A stretch of DNA of 64,000 nt from Acanthosepion lycidas (Eukaryota > Mollusca > Cephalopoda > Sepiida > Sepiidae). The notes under the pieces are model-generated. The model was not told the origin of the DNA, did not search any database, and saw nothing but the letters and a program-made list of their open reading frames with translations. Location of the stretch: positions 13,373,409 through 13,437,408 of the forward strand of contig OZ010582.1 in assembly GCA_963932145.1 (NCBI GenBank). The letters are read 5' to 3'. This document shows positions 46,060-55,798 of the stretch, in pieces. The first letter of the stretch is position 1, and every line of letters begins with the position of its first letter. Both the position numbers and the translations under genes were made by a program.

Positions 46060-46250
46060 AAATCGTTTTCGCTCACGGAAACGCTCTTCGGTGGTGAAAT
46101 CGGTAAAAGCATGTCAGACTATATGACGGTTCCGTATAGGATACAGGTTCGATTCCTGTCGGAGGACGTACATATTTTCTATAAAAAATTCACGGACATT
46201 CAAGTCGTTAAATTAATTTAAATATTTGTATCTATAAAAAAGAATGTATA
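46060..46250 (+). mobile_element. tRNA-derived SINE family 2, copy 3
   Basis: A-box-like TGGTGAAATCGGTAAAAGCA and perfect B-box GGTTCGATTCC, then GTCGGAGGACG and CGGACATTCAAG, ending in 'AAATATTTGTATCTATAAAA', the inverse of the outer end of copy 2. Confidence 0.75.
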
Positions 46251-46254
46251 AACA

Positions 46255-46550
46255 TAAAAATGTCTTAAAAATAATTGCCGGACTTTATCCATTTCATAAG
46301 GTATAACACAGTATATAATATGAGGGACAATTACTTCATATGAAACAAGATTGGTTGATTTTGTTTAGCGTTATATCAACCCATATGAGTTATTTAATGG
46401 CCGAATCTAAATATTTTTAACAGAATTATATGGCTTCAATAAAATAGATTTTGAATGCAATTATATGCTTTCAACTACAAAAGATGTATTGGTGTTATTT
46501 TGCTATGAAATGCATTGCTGGTAATTTTACTACAAATAACTACTGTTGGT
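46255..46550. other. Unassigned sequence
   Basis: The stretch 46263-46300 repeats 45950-45990 (GGACTTTATCCATTTCATAA), so a fragment of the region between the SINE pair has been copied. Otherwise nothing. Confidence 0.35.
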
Positions 46551-46555
46551 AACTT

Positions 46556-46578
46556 CACTATCTATCTATCTATCTATA

Positions 46579-46646
<68 letters not shown>

Positions 46647-46669
46647 TACACGTTTCATTAAATACACAC

Positions 46670-46728
<59 letters not shown>
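46556..46728. repeat. (CTAT)n and two (TA)n tracts
   Basis: Short CTAT tract, then TA, a 35-base spacer with GTTTCATTAAAT, then TA again. Confidence 0.95.
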
Positions 46729-46731
<3 letters not shown>

Positions 46732-46739
46732 TGTTGCTG

Positions 46740-46935
46740 GCAATTTTACTATAAATATCTGTTGTTGATATTTTTTATATAAAAATGTATTGTTGTATTT
46801 TTACTATAAAATATATTTTAATACTTTCATAGTGTTTTGTTATTTCTTGGATGTTCGCTATTTGCCCATATCTAGGACCCTCCTAACAAGTGTTACCCCC
46901 AACTAGAAACAAGGAAATGAGTACTAAACTCTTAT
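46740..46935. other. Unassigned sequence
   Basis: A short block (TTGCTGGCAATTTTACTATAAATA) partly repeats 46515-46540. Nothing coding. Confidence 0.35.
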
Positions 46936-46939
46936 GTGA

Positions 46940-47345
46940 TATCTTCCTCCCGTATTACAATAAGTGCTGGACATTCTCCTCAAAGATGTAGAAGAGACTT
47001 GAAGGAACAGAAATGTGTTTCTACAGAAGAATGCTGAGGATACAATGAACCAAATATGTGAGACAAGATGAGGTTTTAGAGAAAATGGAAACAAAAGGGA
47101 AAATTATATTTAACATCAGGAAGAGACAGTTGAGGTTTCTAGGGCTCGTAATGAGGAAAGAAGCCTTGGAAATTATGATACTAACGAGAAAGATAGAAGA
47201 AAAGAGGGATATAGGTAAACAACGAGCTTGAATAAATGGATGCCGGAATGAAAAGAAAGACTAAATTTATTAAGAGCTAAAAAGGACGGAGTTTTGGAGA
47301 GCCATGATTGCTACGGTCACAGCAAATTAAGAAGAAAAAACTTCT
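46940..47345 (+). pseudogene. LINE C-terminal remnant (RTE/CR1-like)
   Basis: The frame reads YYNKCWTFSSKM, a stop, KRLEGTEMCFYRRMLRIQ, then VRQDEVLEKMETKGKIIFNI, RKRQLRFLGLVMRKEALEIM and LTRKIEEKRDIGKQRA. This is the classic tail 'EMWFYRRMLRI.WT..VTNEEVL.......L..I..RQL.F.GH.MRKE.LE.L.L.GKIEGKR.RGRQR'. Two or more in-frame stops; 5' truncated. Same lineage as 16013. Confidence 0.8.
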
Positions 47346-47381
47346 ACAAATCTAAAAGTAATTCGTACGAAAAAACATATA

Positions 47382-47962
47382 CCAAAGGTAACAGCAAAAT
47401 TGTTCAAATTGTGTAACAGCATGCGCTAATTGTCCATTCCACAAAATGTTTAATATCTAAAAAAACAAAACAAAAAGAAAACACTAAACTAATTGAGTTT
47501 CCTTAGCTATCTTGACACCACTGGTCGTATGAATCCCTGAAAACACTTTGAGTTATTCATCTGGAAAGGGAACAGGTTGAAATCCTTTTGTCAGCTCCAA
47601 TATATCTTCCCAACTGAGCAATGGTGATAGGAAAAATATCATTCACACCTTCATAATCTAGCTTCTATTTTTAAAGTCTTTTCAAGAACCATCGAGAGAA
47701 CAGTGAATAAGTTTTAAAAGAAGTGAACAATAAAGAGTAAAACTGGATCAGTAGATCACAACAGCAAGAGGAATCATCATTTCAACTTAGAGCTAAATAC
47801 ATTCTTATTGTTCAAAGTAGAGTCCAATAGTATTATAAAAATCTAGGAGAATTCCAGTAAGATATCTTTAATCATTTCTAAGATACAACCGTTCAAATTT
47901 TAATCTAACAATTAGAAAATTTTGCTGTTAAACGATTTGAACAACTTTGCTGTTACACCCGG
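47382..47962. mobile_element. Non-autonomous mariner-like element (581 bp)
   Basis: TA at 47380-47381 and 47963-47964. TIRs of about 40 bp: CCAAAGGTAACAGCAAAATT on the left and the inverse of CCGGGTGTAACAGCAAAGTT on the right. Each TIR contains GTAACAGCA/TTAACAGCA twice, about 28 bases apart. The interior aligns with 53005-53420 but carries no readable transposase. Confidence 0.75.
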
Positions 47963-48199
47963 TATCTAAATACATTTTTATTTTATTTTTTTCTCTCTTT
48001 GGCCAGTAACACGATATATATTGTTAATATGCATATTTTGCAATTGTATTCATATCTCTTGTTCGAGAAAAAACATAAGATCACCGACTTAGCACCACAT
48101 ACTTTCTACTTGTTCTCAAAATCTTCCAACTAACTACATTTTTAGTTCAATCATTACACAAACTTGACAGCTATAAATTGCGTAGGGACTAACGATACT

Positions 48200-48435
48200 C
48201 ATTAGTTTGTATTCGATAGATAAGAAGCACGTTCTATTCGGCCAAATTCTTACCGAGAGCCGCTGCTTTGTGGAATAGACTTCTGAGAGGATGATTCCCA
48301 GACTATTAGAATATTAACTTCAATTCCAGCTTCACTCTTTATCAGTCCTACATGTCCTGATAATATACAATACTTACCTCTTCCTTTTTTCTTCCAGGAA
48401 ACAGCTTCATGTAGCAACGTTCTAACATCTGTGGC
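48200..48435 (+). pseudogene. LINE RT 3'-terminal remnant (Jockey/CR1-like)
   Basis: The frame reads FYSAKFLPRAAALWNRLLRG, a stop, FPDY, then a decayed end. It matches 'F.SFFPR.AALWN.LP...FP..YNL..FK' at the very end of LINE ORF2. About 60 residues survive. Confidence 0.65.
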
Positions 48436-48439
48436 TCTT

Positions 48440-48707
48440 GGGCGTCGCATTGGGTGAACAATAGCGTAAAAATGTTTTACTCTGTGGTTGTGCTGCATGA
48501 AATACTAAAACTAAATGTATATTTTGATTAACTTGAGTTAGCGGCATAGAATATATTATTCTGATTAGAGAGAAAACTATGCCGATTTAATAATCACTGT
48601 AAACACCACGTATCAAAGAAAGTGATGCTGAATGTCTCTTAAAATATATTTCTTACATTATTGACTTTTTAACTTTTCTTCAACTGATCTGGATCCCTTA
48701 AGTGATA
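48440..48707. other. Unassigned sequence
   Basis: Nothing recognised. Confidence 0.35.
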
Positions 48708-48709
48708 TA

Positions 48710-49262
48710 CATCCTTGTGCAAATTAATTGAGATAAAATGAAAAATTCCGTTATTATTTACTTTTTTTTCGTATTTTTCCAATGAAACATGACCCAGTGC
48801 ACACGTTAGTACTTCGTATATCCATCCACGAAGTCGTTCCTTGCAGATTGACCACAGATTCTCGATTGGTAGTTTAAATCAGGACACTTTCTGAGACACT
48901 CTATAGTAATTTAATTTGCTCACACTTAAGGCTTGCCAGTGTGTTCATGCAGCGTTACAATTTTCGTACGCTTCCTTGGAGTAAGTTCCATCGCAGACAA
49001 TGACCGTAGGACAACTAATCGACAGTCGAGACAATAATGCCAGGGGCGTGACATTCACGAATGTCGCAAAGTTATTCAGGGCCAAACAAATTTCATCATA
49101 CAAGAAAACAAATTTATATTACTGCAGAATACTGCAAATGACCTAATATAAGGAAAAATATAGAAATCGATTAAACCCTGTCATTCCAGTGGGTGTAATA
49201 GTGACCTTATGATGAAAGAAAGGAAACTAAATCGGTCGTTTTAATTAATTTGTACAAGGGTC
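48710..49262 (-). mobile_element. Internally deleted Tc1-like element (553 bp)
   Basis: TA at 48708-48709 and 49263-49264. The termini CATCCTTGTGCAAATTAATT and the inverse of GACCCTTGTACAAATTAATT match. On the minus strand the interior starts MELTPRKRTKIVTLHEHTGK (transposase N-terminus) and then jumps to LPIENLWSICKERLRGW (C-terminal 'NPIENLWS..K.RL'). The DDE middle is deleted, so it is a deletion derivative. Confidence 0.75.
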
Positions 49263-49269
49263 TATTTTC

Positions 49270-49810
49270 GTGTGAGGTTCCACAAGGACAAATTGATTCG
49301 AAGTATAAAGGCAAGTTCATAATATGTGAGTGCCGATAGATCATTCTCTGTGAGACAAGCTCATCTCCCAATGACGTTCACCCTGTTCACGACCCTAGGG
49401 CCACTCGAGGTAGAGGGTTACAGAATAAAAGACACAGTTTATGCGGATATATGTGGAAGATAACAGTTAACGCTGGGCTTAAGATTGTAGTTTTTGGGGA
49501 AGTATCTTCTTGGGAGTCAGCTCGACAAGGTACGTAAGAAGAAGCTGCTCAAGTGGGACTTATATATTATCAAAGGCATACGGTGAAAAATGTATGTGTC
49601 ATGATGTGTCGTAGTCTGCAAGAGTAGGAGTAGTGGGAGTAAGGAATGTAGTCCGTCTGAACACTTTCCATGGAAATGGCAATAGAGCAGCGAGTGTCTT
49701 GCGATCTTTCGTTTGTGAGAAAGGGGTTGTAGGGGGAAAAATAATTCATCAACCGCAAGGACGCCGATATTCTTTTCAAATTTATCAAGACTGGAACAGA
49801 AAAATCTAAT
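49270..49810 (-). pseudogene. LINE RT C-terminal remnant (Jockey/CR1-like)
   Basis: The minus frame 49517-49806 is open and reads LDKFEKNIGVLAVDELFFPL, QPLSHKRKIARHSLLYCHFH and GKCSDGLHSLLPL, ending SSFFLRTLSS. It matches 'LD..Q.R...L........LQPLSHRR.VA.LSLFYRYFHG.CS.EL..L.P' through 'SFFPRTA.LWN'. The open part is about 95 residues, then stops. Cut at its 5' side by the pogo MITE at 49825. Confidence 0.75.
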
Positions 49811-49824
49811 CAATTTTCTAAATA

Positions 49825-50008
49825 CAGTGTAACCCGGATATAAGAGACCCTGATATAAGAGAATCTCCGGATATAAGAGAGATTTTTTATTGTCCCAAAT
49901 TAGAGCCATACTTACCTAACCAAAATAGATCAAACCCGGATATAAGAGAAACCCGGATATAAGAGACGTCTCCACTCACGGCAACTCTCTTATATCCGGG
50001 TTACCTTA
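49825..50008. mobile_element. pogo-type MITE with iterated CCGGATATAAGAGA
   Basis: It begins TA|CAGTGTAACCCGGATATAAG and ends with the inverse (CTCTTATATCCGGGTTAC). GATATAAGAGA occurs five times on the + strand (about 49837, 49851, 49870, 49938, 49954) and once inverted at 49985. CAGTG...TA ends fit pogo/Tigger. Confidence 0.7.
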
Positions 50009-50071
50009 TATTCCCTTTATTTAATATATATATATATATATATATATATTAATTAAAGGGAATATAAGGTA
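50003..50071. repeat. Perfect palindrome around (TA)n
   Basis: ACCTTATATTCCCTTTA...TAAAGGGAATATAAGGT flank a TA tract (about 50026-50050). The left arm overlaps the right end of the pogo MITE. Confidence 0.8.
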
Positions 50072-50079
50072 TTTTATTC

Positions 50080-50836
50080 GGTTATTTTCCATCGTCGTCT
50101 AAATTACCTTGAACATAAGGATTCTGATTAATAATATGCTAACTTCCTTTTGCATAAATATACAAAACACAGAGCACCAATATAATGTTAATAAATTCAA
50201 ATTGAACATAAATATACACTTCGTATATTTTAAACTCATGAGAGTCTAGGAAAATTCTGAGTTTGGATTCGGAATCAGCGTACTAATTTCTGTCGTGTGT
50301 GTAGGGAAATTAACTACTTACAGATTCAAGGATAACGAACAATATTTTATCATCAAATCAGATATGAAATATTATCATTGTGTACTTATATTTTGGGGAG
50401 AGTCCTTTTATATTTTAGTGGCCGTTGTGCGCTCTGGTTTTAATAATGTTCTCTGAGAATCTAACCAAAATTATTTTCATTATACATTCGATGTGTTGTA
50501 TCATTCGTAACAACTTGTAAAATCTGCAAGTTTAAATTTCTAAAATATTCTTCATATCGTAAGAATCCTTGAGACTATATTAGACTCCTGCTTATCGCTC
50601 TCTTTGTGATTCAATTAGCTCCTCAGTTCGCACGATCGTTACGCCCGGCCAATGGACTTTTCTGTTTTGACTTCATGCAAACATGGAACTGACATATCAG
50701 TGACACTACTTGGTTTCAATGAGAAAATGAACGGAAGAAAGAAAGAATGAAAGAAAGAAGGTAAGATAGAAGAGATTAATGTTTGTTTCACGAAATGGAA
50801 AATATCAATTTAAAATCTTTTAATTTATATATAATT
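50080..50836. other. Unassigned sequence
   Basis: A short GAAAGAAAG stretch at 50735-50760; otherwise nothing recognised. Confidence 0.35.
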
Positions 50837-50838
50837 TA

Positions 50839-50918
50839 TTAGGTTGGTGCAAAAATAATGTCGTTTTCTCACATAGTAACATATGTGATAAAACGACATT
50901 ATTTTTGCACCAACCTAA
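50839..50918. mobile_element. 80-bp mariner MITE (MADE1-like), copy 3
   Basis: TA at 50837-50838 and 50919-50920. The arms 50839-50875 and 50882-50918 (37 bp each) pair at 36 of 37 positions around GTAACA. It differs from the reverse complement of copy 1 at four positions. Two of these (T to G at 22, A to C at 59) are partners in the hairpin and keep it paired. Confidence 0.88.
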
Positions 50919-51009
50919 TACTTATAAATACAGTTACTAAAAATGCTTGCAAGAGAGATTTTCGTCTAGTTCTTTATAAATCCGACTTTTAGATCAGGTC
51001 ACATTAATT

Positions 51010-51600
51010 CCTTTCACAAAAAAGACACCCACCCAAAAATACACACAAAGAGATAGAGCGAGAGAAAGAGAGAACACACACAAACATACACAGAGAGTGA
51101 GAGAAAGAGAGAACACACACACATAAACATACACACAGAGACACAGAGTGAGAGAAAAAGAGAACACACACACACACACAAACATACACAGAGAGTGAGA
51201 GAAAGGGAGAACACACACACGTAAACATACACACAGAGACACAGAGTGAGAGAAAGAGAGAACACACACACAAACATACTCACACAGAAAGTGAGAGAAA
51301 ACGAGAACGCACACACAAACATACACACACACAAATATACACACACACACAGAGAGCAAGAGAAAAAGAGAACATACACACACAAACATACCCACACAGA
51401 AAGTGACAGAAAGCGAGAACACACACACGAACACACAGAAACATACACACACAAACACAGAGTAAGATAAAGAGAGAACATACGCACACAAACATACATA
51501 CGCAGAGTGAGGGAAGGCGAGAAGACACAAACACACAGAGAATCATACGCACACACAACCATACTGATACAGAAACACACACAGAGTGAGAGAACATAGA
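51010..51600. repeat. Degenerate AC/GA minisatellite
   Basis: Imperfect units built from GAGAGTGAGAGAAAGAGAGA and ACACACACAAACATACAC repeat roughly ten times. Cys/Val/Leu-rich frames of 89-188 residues on the minus strand translate it. Confidence 0.9.
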
Positions 51601-51639
51601 TACATATACAATATTAATACTATATATTTTTTAATGTAT

Positions 51640-51965
51640 TTCTCCAATGAACATTTAAGAAGGGAGCTGTCCACATCTGCTGTAATCTCGCTCGTGTCTG
51701 ACGAATCCAATACTGGACAGGTAGCTTCGGCAGCATTGTCTACGACAGATGGTTTGGTCTGGGTTTGGAGCTGTGGGAGCACGATTGCTTTTTCTTCCTT
51801 TTCTTCTTGTCCATCAGGTCAGCCCTGGGATGATTCTCGGAGGAGTAGACGGCTCGATGGTCAATGAGATGCCAGGTCTCTCGAACTGCGACCAGACCAG
51901 ACCTCTGATGATGGTCGTTATGAAAAGATTTCTTCAGAGTGACAGGGCTCAAGAGTTCCATATGC
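51640..51965. other. GC-richer unidentified stretch
   Basis: Open on both strands: minus 79 residues with PSVVDNAAEATCPVLDSSDT, plus 93 and 107 residues. Composition is unlike its surroundings. It ends at an (AC)n tract. It could be a SINE or LINE piece or an orphan exon. I see no splice sites I trust. Confidence 0.3.
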
Positions 51966-51967
51966 CC

Positions 51968-51969
51968 GG

Positions 51970-52010
<41 letters not shown>

Positions 52011-52029
52011 AGAGAGAGAGAGAGAGAGA
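51968..52029. repeat. (AC)n(GA)n microsatellite
   Basis: About 17 AC units then about 10 AG units. Confidence 0.95.
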
Positions 52030-52034
52030 CTTAT

Positions 52035-52546
52035 GTATTTATATTGTGCGCGTGTTAGATTGTGACGTCTAATTTGCAATATATGTGTGGGCGTGTGTAT
52101 ATCGAGATTTATTGTTAGACGAAAAGCATAAATATGCAAACTCGAACATCGAACATGCCAAAATCTATATGCTGTCGAAGCTCAAGTTATAAAAATAGAT
52201 CAATAAATAGTGAGTCTGGCACAGGATCATTATTAGGAAAATATATTTGGCCAATTTTATTCAAGAAAGACATTTTGGCCACTAACACACAAAAAATATA
52301 ATGTCTCATATCGAGAATAGTTAACATTGAAAAGCATAAGAAAAAAATTAATTATTTTTAATATGTGGAAATCTCCACCTTTTGCCTGATGACGGCCGCG
52401 AGACCGGAGACCCGTCTAGCAAAATTATGGAAAATAAAGCATAATATTTAAAAAAAAAAATCCACATTGCAACGAAAAATGTTTGCGGTTTCTCTCTTCT
52501 TTTTAATATACACACTTTTCTCTCGTTGGAACTACTATAACCTCTT

Positions 52547-52548
<2 letters not shown>
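52035..52548. other. Unassigned with Penelope-type 3' motif
   Basis: The stretch 52370-52440 ending 'ATGGAAAATAAAGC' plus A-run resembles a retroelement 3' end. The remainder is not recognised. Confidence 0.35.
52376..52424 (+). ncRNA. Hammerhead-like motif
   Basis: TTTTGC, CTGATGA (perfect box, 52386-52392), CGG...CCG stem, GAGAC (expected GAAAC), CC, GTC (52414-52416), TA, GCAAAA. TTTTGC and GCAAAA are perfect complements placed as helix I of a type I hammerhead. One core base is changed. Confidence 0.45.
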
Positions 52549-52549
<1 letters not shown>

Positions 52550-52626
<77 letters not shown>

Positions 52627-52629
52627 GTG
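52550..52629. repeat. (TA)n(TG)n microsatellite
   Basis: TA tract then TG tract. Confidence 0.95.
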
Positions 52630-52659
52630 ACTTGATATAGCAGTCAATCAGAGCAAGGA

Positions 52660-52800
52660 GCGCAAGACTTGTTAGAAAAATATGCGTACTACGGCAGGAT
52701 TCGAACCTGCGTTCCCGAGGAAGGAACCATCATTATATCTGACGTGACTTGACCTCACAGCCACATAGGACCTCCTAATCTAACAAGATTCCTCGAATAT
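52660..52800 (-). mobile_element. tRNA-like SINE or tRNA pseudogene
   Basis: The minus strand has a perfect B-box, CAGGTTCGAATCCTGCCG, with a 5-bp T-stem, and an A-box-like region near 52770 (TGTGGCTGTGAGGTCA). The head is about 85 bases, too long for a plain tRNA without a variable arm. CTTGTTAGA and its inverse TCTAACAAG flank it. A SINE head is likelier than a working tRNA. Confidence 0.5.
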
Positions 52801-52804
52801 GCAG

Positions 52805-53004
52805 GCCGATAGATGTAAATAAATAAATATTCAGTTTAATAAGTACATAAAAACTGAGCGTCTACACAAATATGAGTATCCATTAAAAATAACTAAATAA
52901 ATTAAAATTAAAAATATATCGGATTTAATCATTTTTGTAAAAGAATGTCTATGTTTACGTTAGGATACATAACATAGCTGATATGTATAATTCAGGAGGA
53001 CATG
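52805..53004. other. Unassigned AT-rich sequence
   Basis: Short AAAT repeats near 52820 and 52895; nothing else. Confidence 0.35.
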
Positions 53005-53640
53005 TATTTAAAATCCCAAAATTGTCCAAATCGTGTAACACTAAAATTTCCATACCACAAAATAATTAATATCTAAAATAATGCACGCTAAACAAATAAT
53101 TGTCTTTTTTCCAAGTTTTCTGATAAGACGTTTAGCCATCTTGATAATATTTGTCTTAACAATCACTGAAAAACCCTTCAAGATATTCAGCTAAAAAATC
53201 ATTTTGTGTCAGACCTACTGTTTTTACAAATGAGCCATGGTGACAGGGAAAAGATTCAGTAATGGTACCTATATTCATACTCTGGCTTTTATCTTCAAAG
53301 TCCATTCAACCACCATCAAGAGAACGGTGAATATATTTAAAAAAAGAAGGAACATTAAATAAGAAAACTGGATCAGAAGGTCATAACAGGAAGAGGGATT
53401 TCAACTTAGAGTTAAAGAGAACAATTAGAAAAGATCCATCTCAGTCCATAAGACGCTTGATATGTGACAGAAGAGTTTCAGCTATGACAGTCCAAAGAGT
53501 AGTGGATAAAGACGTGTAAGTGAATTCGTACATGAAACGTGTTAGGTAACTTGTTAACCCAGGACAAAAAATAAGAAGGTTAAAGAGGGCGAATATCATC
53601 TTGAATAAGTTGGAAAATGATCCTGTAATAATATATATAT
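53005..53640 (+). pseudogene. Degenerate mariner-like element with transposase N-terminal remnant
   Basis: The left part aligns with 47400-47800. The + strand then reads RTIRKDPSQSIRRLICDRRV, SAMTVQRVVDKDV, a stop, VNSYMKRVR, a stop and RLKRANIILNKLEND. This matches the mariner-type helix-turn-helix region 'SIRKDPS.SMR.....GVS..T.R..V..DLG.KSY..R' and its following helix. It is cut off before the catalytic DDD and replaced by a short TA run and the Penelope-like element. Confidence 0.65.
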
Positions 53641-53689
53641 ATTTGAACTTAATTTCGAGTTGTAATGAGCTTCCGATCCTTAGCTACGA

Positions 53690-53812
53690 CGAATTAATTA
53701 TGAACACGTCATTTCCGTTTATGATTGATTTCATCACGGATTTTTTTGCGCTGAGGATTATGTTGGTTTCTTTCTTTGTCAGGTTAGAATATACAGCAGC
53801 AAAGTCCAGGGC
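53690..53812 (-). mobile_element. Inverted 5' piece of the Penelope-like element
   Basis: The minus strand reads LDFAAVYSNLTKKETN, then IILSAKKSV, RT sequence that belongs directly 5' of the + strand ORF. Its last 28 bases (53736-53763) are the exact inverse of 53813-53840. See the twin-priming finding. Confidence 0.7.
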
Positions 53813-55053
53813 ACATAATCCTCAGCGCAAAAAAATCCGTCCTCATTCATAATGGGGAGCAATGGATAAAAAACAATAACGACCTGTTTGACATCACTAT
53901 GGGATCACTAGACTCTGCAGAGTCTTCTGACTTGGTTGGTCTTTTAATATTGTACAACCTAACGGCACACCGCGAGATTGATATCCAGGACATCGGACTG
54001 TATAGAGATGACGGGCTCATGGTGGTGAGGAGTTCCACTAGCTTTAAGATAGAGAAGATCCGTAAAATTATGTTTAGTGAATTTAAAAATCTAAACTTAA
54101 AGATAACCGTCTCTTCTAAATTGAAAAAGGTAAACTTCCTCGACGTAACCCTAGACTTACCGAGCAACACGTACCAACCTTATAGAAAACCAAATGCTAA
54201 CCCCTTATATATACACCCGAAGTCAAACCACCCTCCATCCACAATTAAACATATACCCTCATCAATAGAAAATAGAATTAGCAGTAACTCCGCTAACAAA
54301 GAAATATTCCACCAACATAACGATTTCTATAACACTGCCCTAAAAAGTAGTGGTTATAAAAATGCTAACATTAAATATAGGGACAATTGCAATAACCAAA
54401 AGAAAAAAAACAGGAAAAGAAACATCATTTGGTATACACCTCCGTTCAACCAAATGGTTAGTATTAAACTAGGACAGAAGTTCTTAGCTCTAATCGATAA
54501 ACACTTCCCCACCAAAAGTAGGCTTAGTAATATATTCAATAAGAACACACTAAAATTGAGTTACAGCTGCACTGAAAATCTAGAAGGTATAATAAGAAGA
54601 CACAATAATAAAATCCTGAACAAACCCCCTTACCTGAATAGTTTTAATAACTCTACACTTAAATCAGATAATGATAGGGAAAAATTATGCGATTGTAGAA
54701 ACCCGGTAGACTGCCCATTAGAAAATAAGTGCTGCATCAAATCTGTGGTATACCAATGCACTATACCATCCACGGAGAACCCTAACAATAATATGATATA
54801 CATTGGGTCCACGAAAAATACCTTTAAAACCAGATAGAGGCAGCATAAATGCTCCTTCAACAACATAAACTTAAGACATCAGACCTCTCTATCTAAATAT
54901 TTTTGGCACCTGAAAGAAAAAAATAGGACACCTAAAGTAAAATGGAAAATCATTAACAGGACTAGAACTTGCAAAACTTGGGATGACCCATGCCCTTTGA
55001 GCCTCCATGAGAAACTAAACATTATTAAGCTTCTAAACAATAAAACCTATTAA
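53813..55053 (+). pseudogene. Penelope-like RT plus GIY-YIG endonuclease ORF, one in-frame stop
   Basis: Coding begins 5'-truncated at IILSAKKSVLIHNGEQW and is open from 53815 to an amber codon at 54835-54837. It then continues in the same frame to TAA at 55051-55053, about 412 codons in total. Landmarks: LFDITMGSLDSAE; catalytic YRDD (in LYRDDGLMVV); VNFLDVTLDL; YRKPNANPLYI; cysteine knuckle CDCRNPVDCPLENKC; GIY-YIG region with VYQ and MIYIGSTKNTFKTR; then, after the stop, RQHKCSFNN...TSLSKYFWHLK and CPLSLHEKLNIIKLLNN. The stop falls where relatives carry Trp, so it is a single-base change. A recent insertion, lacking the RT N-terminal half. Confidence 0.85.
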
Positions 55054-55703
55054 ACAACAGGCAAGAATTAACGGTTTTCTGCCGACACAACCGAACTTAC
55101 GCTCTGAATAACTAGCTAAAAACACGCATACAATAAAATAAATTTTAAAATCCATAGCCCATATACATAGTTTTAATACGCTACAAAAACTGATAACCCT
55201 TTATGAAGTCGTCAAATAACAAACGTTACGGCTTTTTTATATACACAAATCCCTTTCATAAAGAGATATATTACAAGAATAAAATAAAAATAAATAAATA
55301 AATCTCCGTAGACGCTCAAGCCAGACTATGCGAAAACTTCCCCCGTCGTAAATTTAGCCACCCCCACCTTACCCTGACCCGTCATCTATGAAAATAACTC
55401 TATACTGATACAAATTATTAACACCCCTCCCCTGCCGATTCTAAACAATCCGCCCTTGATGTTACCATGGAAATTTTTGATTTCAATTCTGACCATACTA
55501 TTAAAACTCGTAAATTTCAGAAATAAGTCATTCCCAAAAAAATTTCGCTTGAAGATGGAACAGAGCCTACTTTAACTCAAGTTATTTCAAATATTATTTT
55601 GAAGTTTTCGGCTCTTGTTTTGAAACATGAGACCTCTTATGTAGCGAGTTGGAATCATATTTTTAAATAAATAAATAAAATAGTTGGAATCATATTTTTA
55701 AAA

Positions 55704-55705
<2 letters not shown>
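55054..55705 (+). mobile_element. 3' UTR of the Penelope-like element
   Basis: AT-rich sequence with (AAAT)n near 55285-55305, a pyrimidine patch, and 'GAAGTTTTCGGCTC' near 55603. It ends in (AAAT)n. GTTGGAATCATATTTTTAAA is present twice, at 55649 and 55683, across the junction. Confidence 0.5.

Positions 55706-55708
<3 letters not shown>

Positions 55709-55747
<39 letters not shown>
55709..55747. repeat. (TA)n microsatellite
   Basis: Uninterrupted TA tract. Confidence 0.95.
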
Positions 55748-55750
<3 letters not shown>

Positions 55751-55798
55751 GAATTGAAATATGCAAAGAAGGCTGAAAATAGTCGATCCTAAAAGGTT

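Noticed and set aside
50994-51580. Cys/Val-rich minus-strand frames of 89-188 residues that look like a secreted cysteine-rich protein
   Set aside because: All three minus frames are open because the DNA is a degenerate AC/GA minisatellite. There is no signal peptide or stable cysteine pattern.
52660-52800. Functional tRNA gene on the minus strand
   Set aside because: The B-box and T-stem are perfect, but I could not draw a proper acceptor stem or anticodon arm at normal spacing. A SINE head is more likely.
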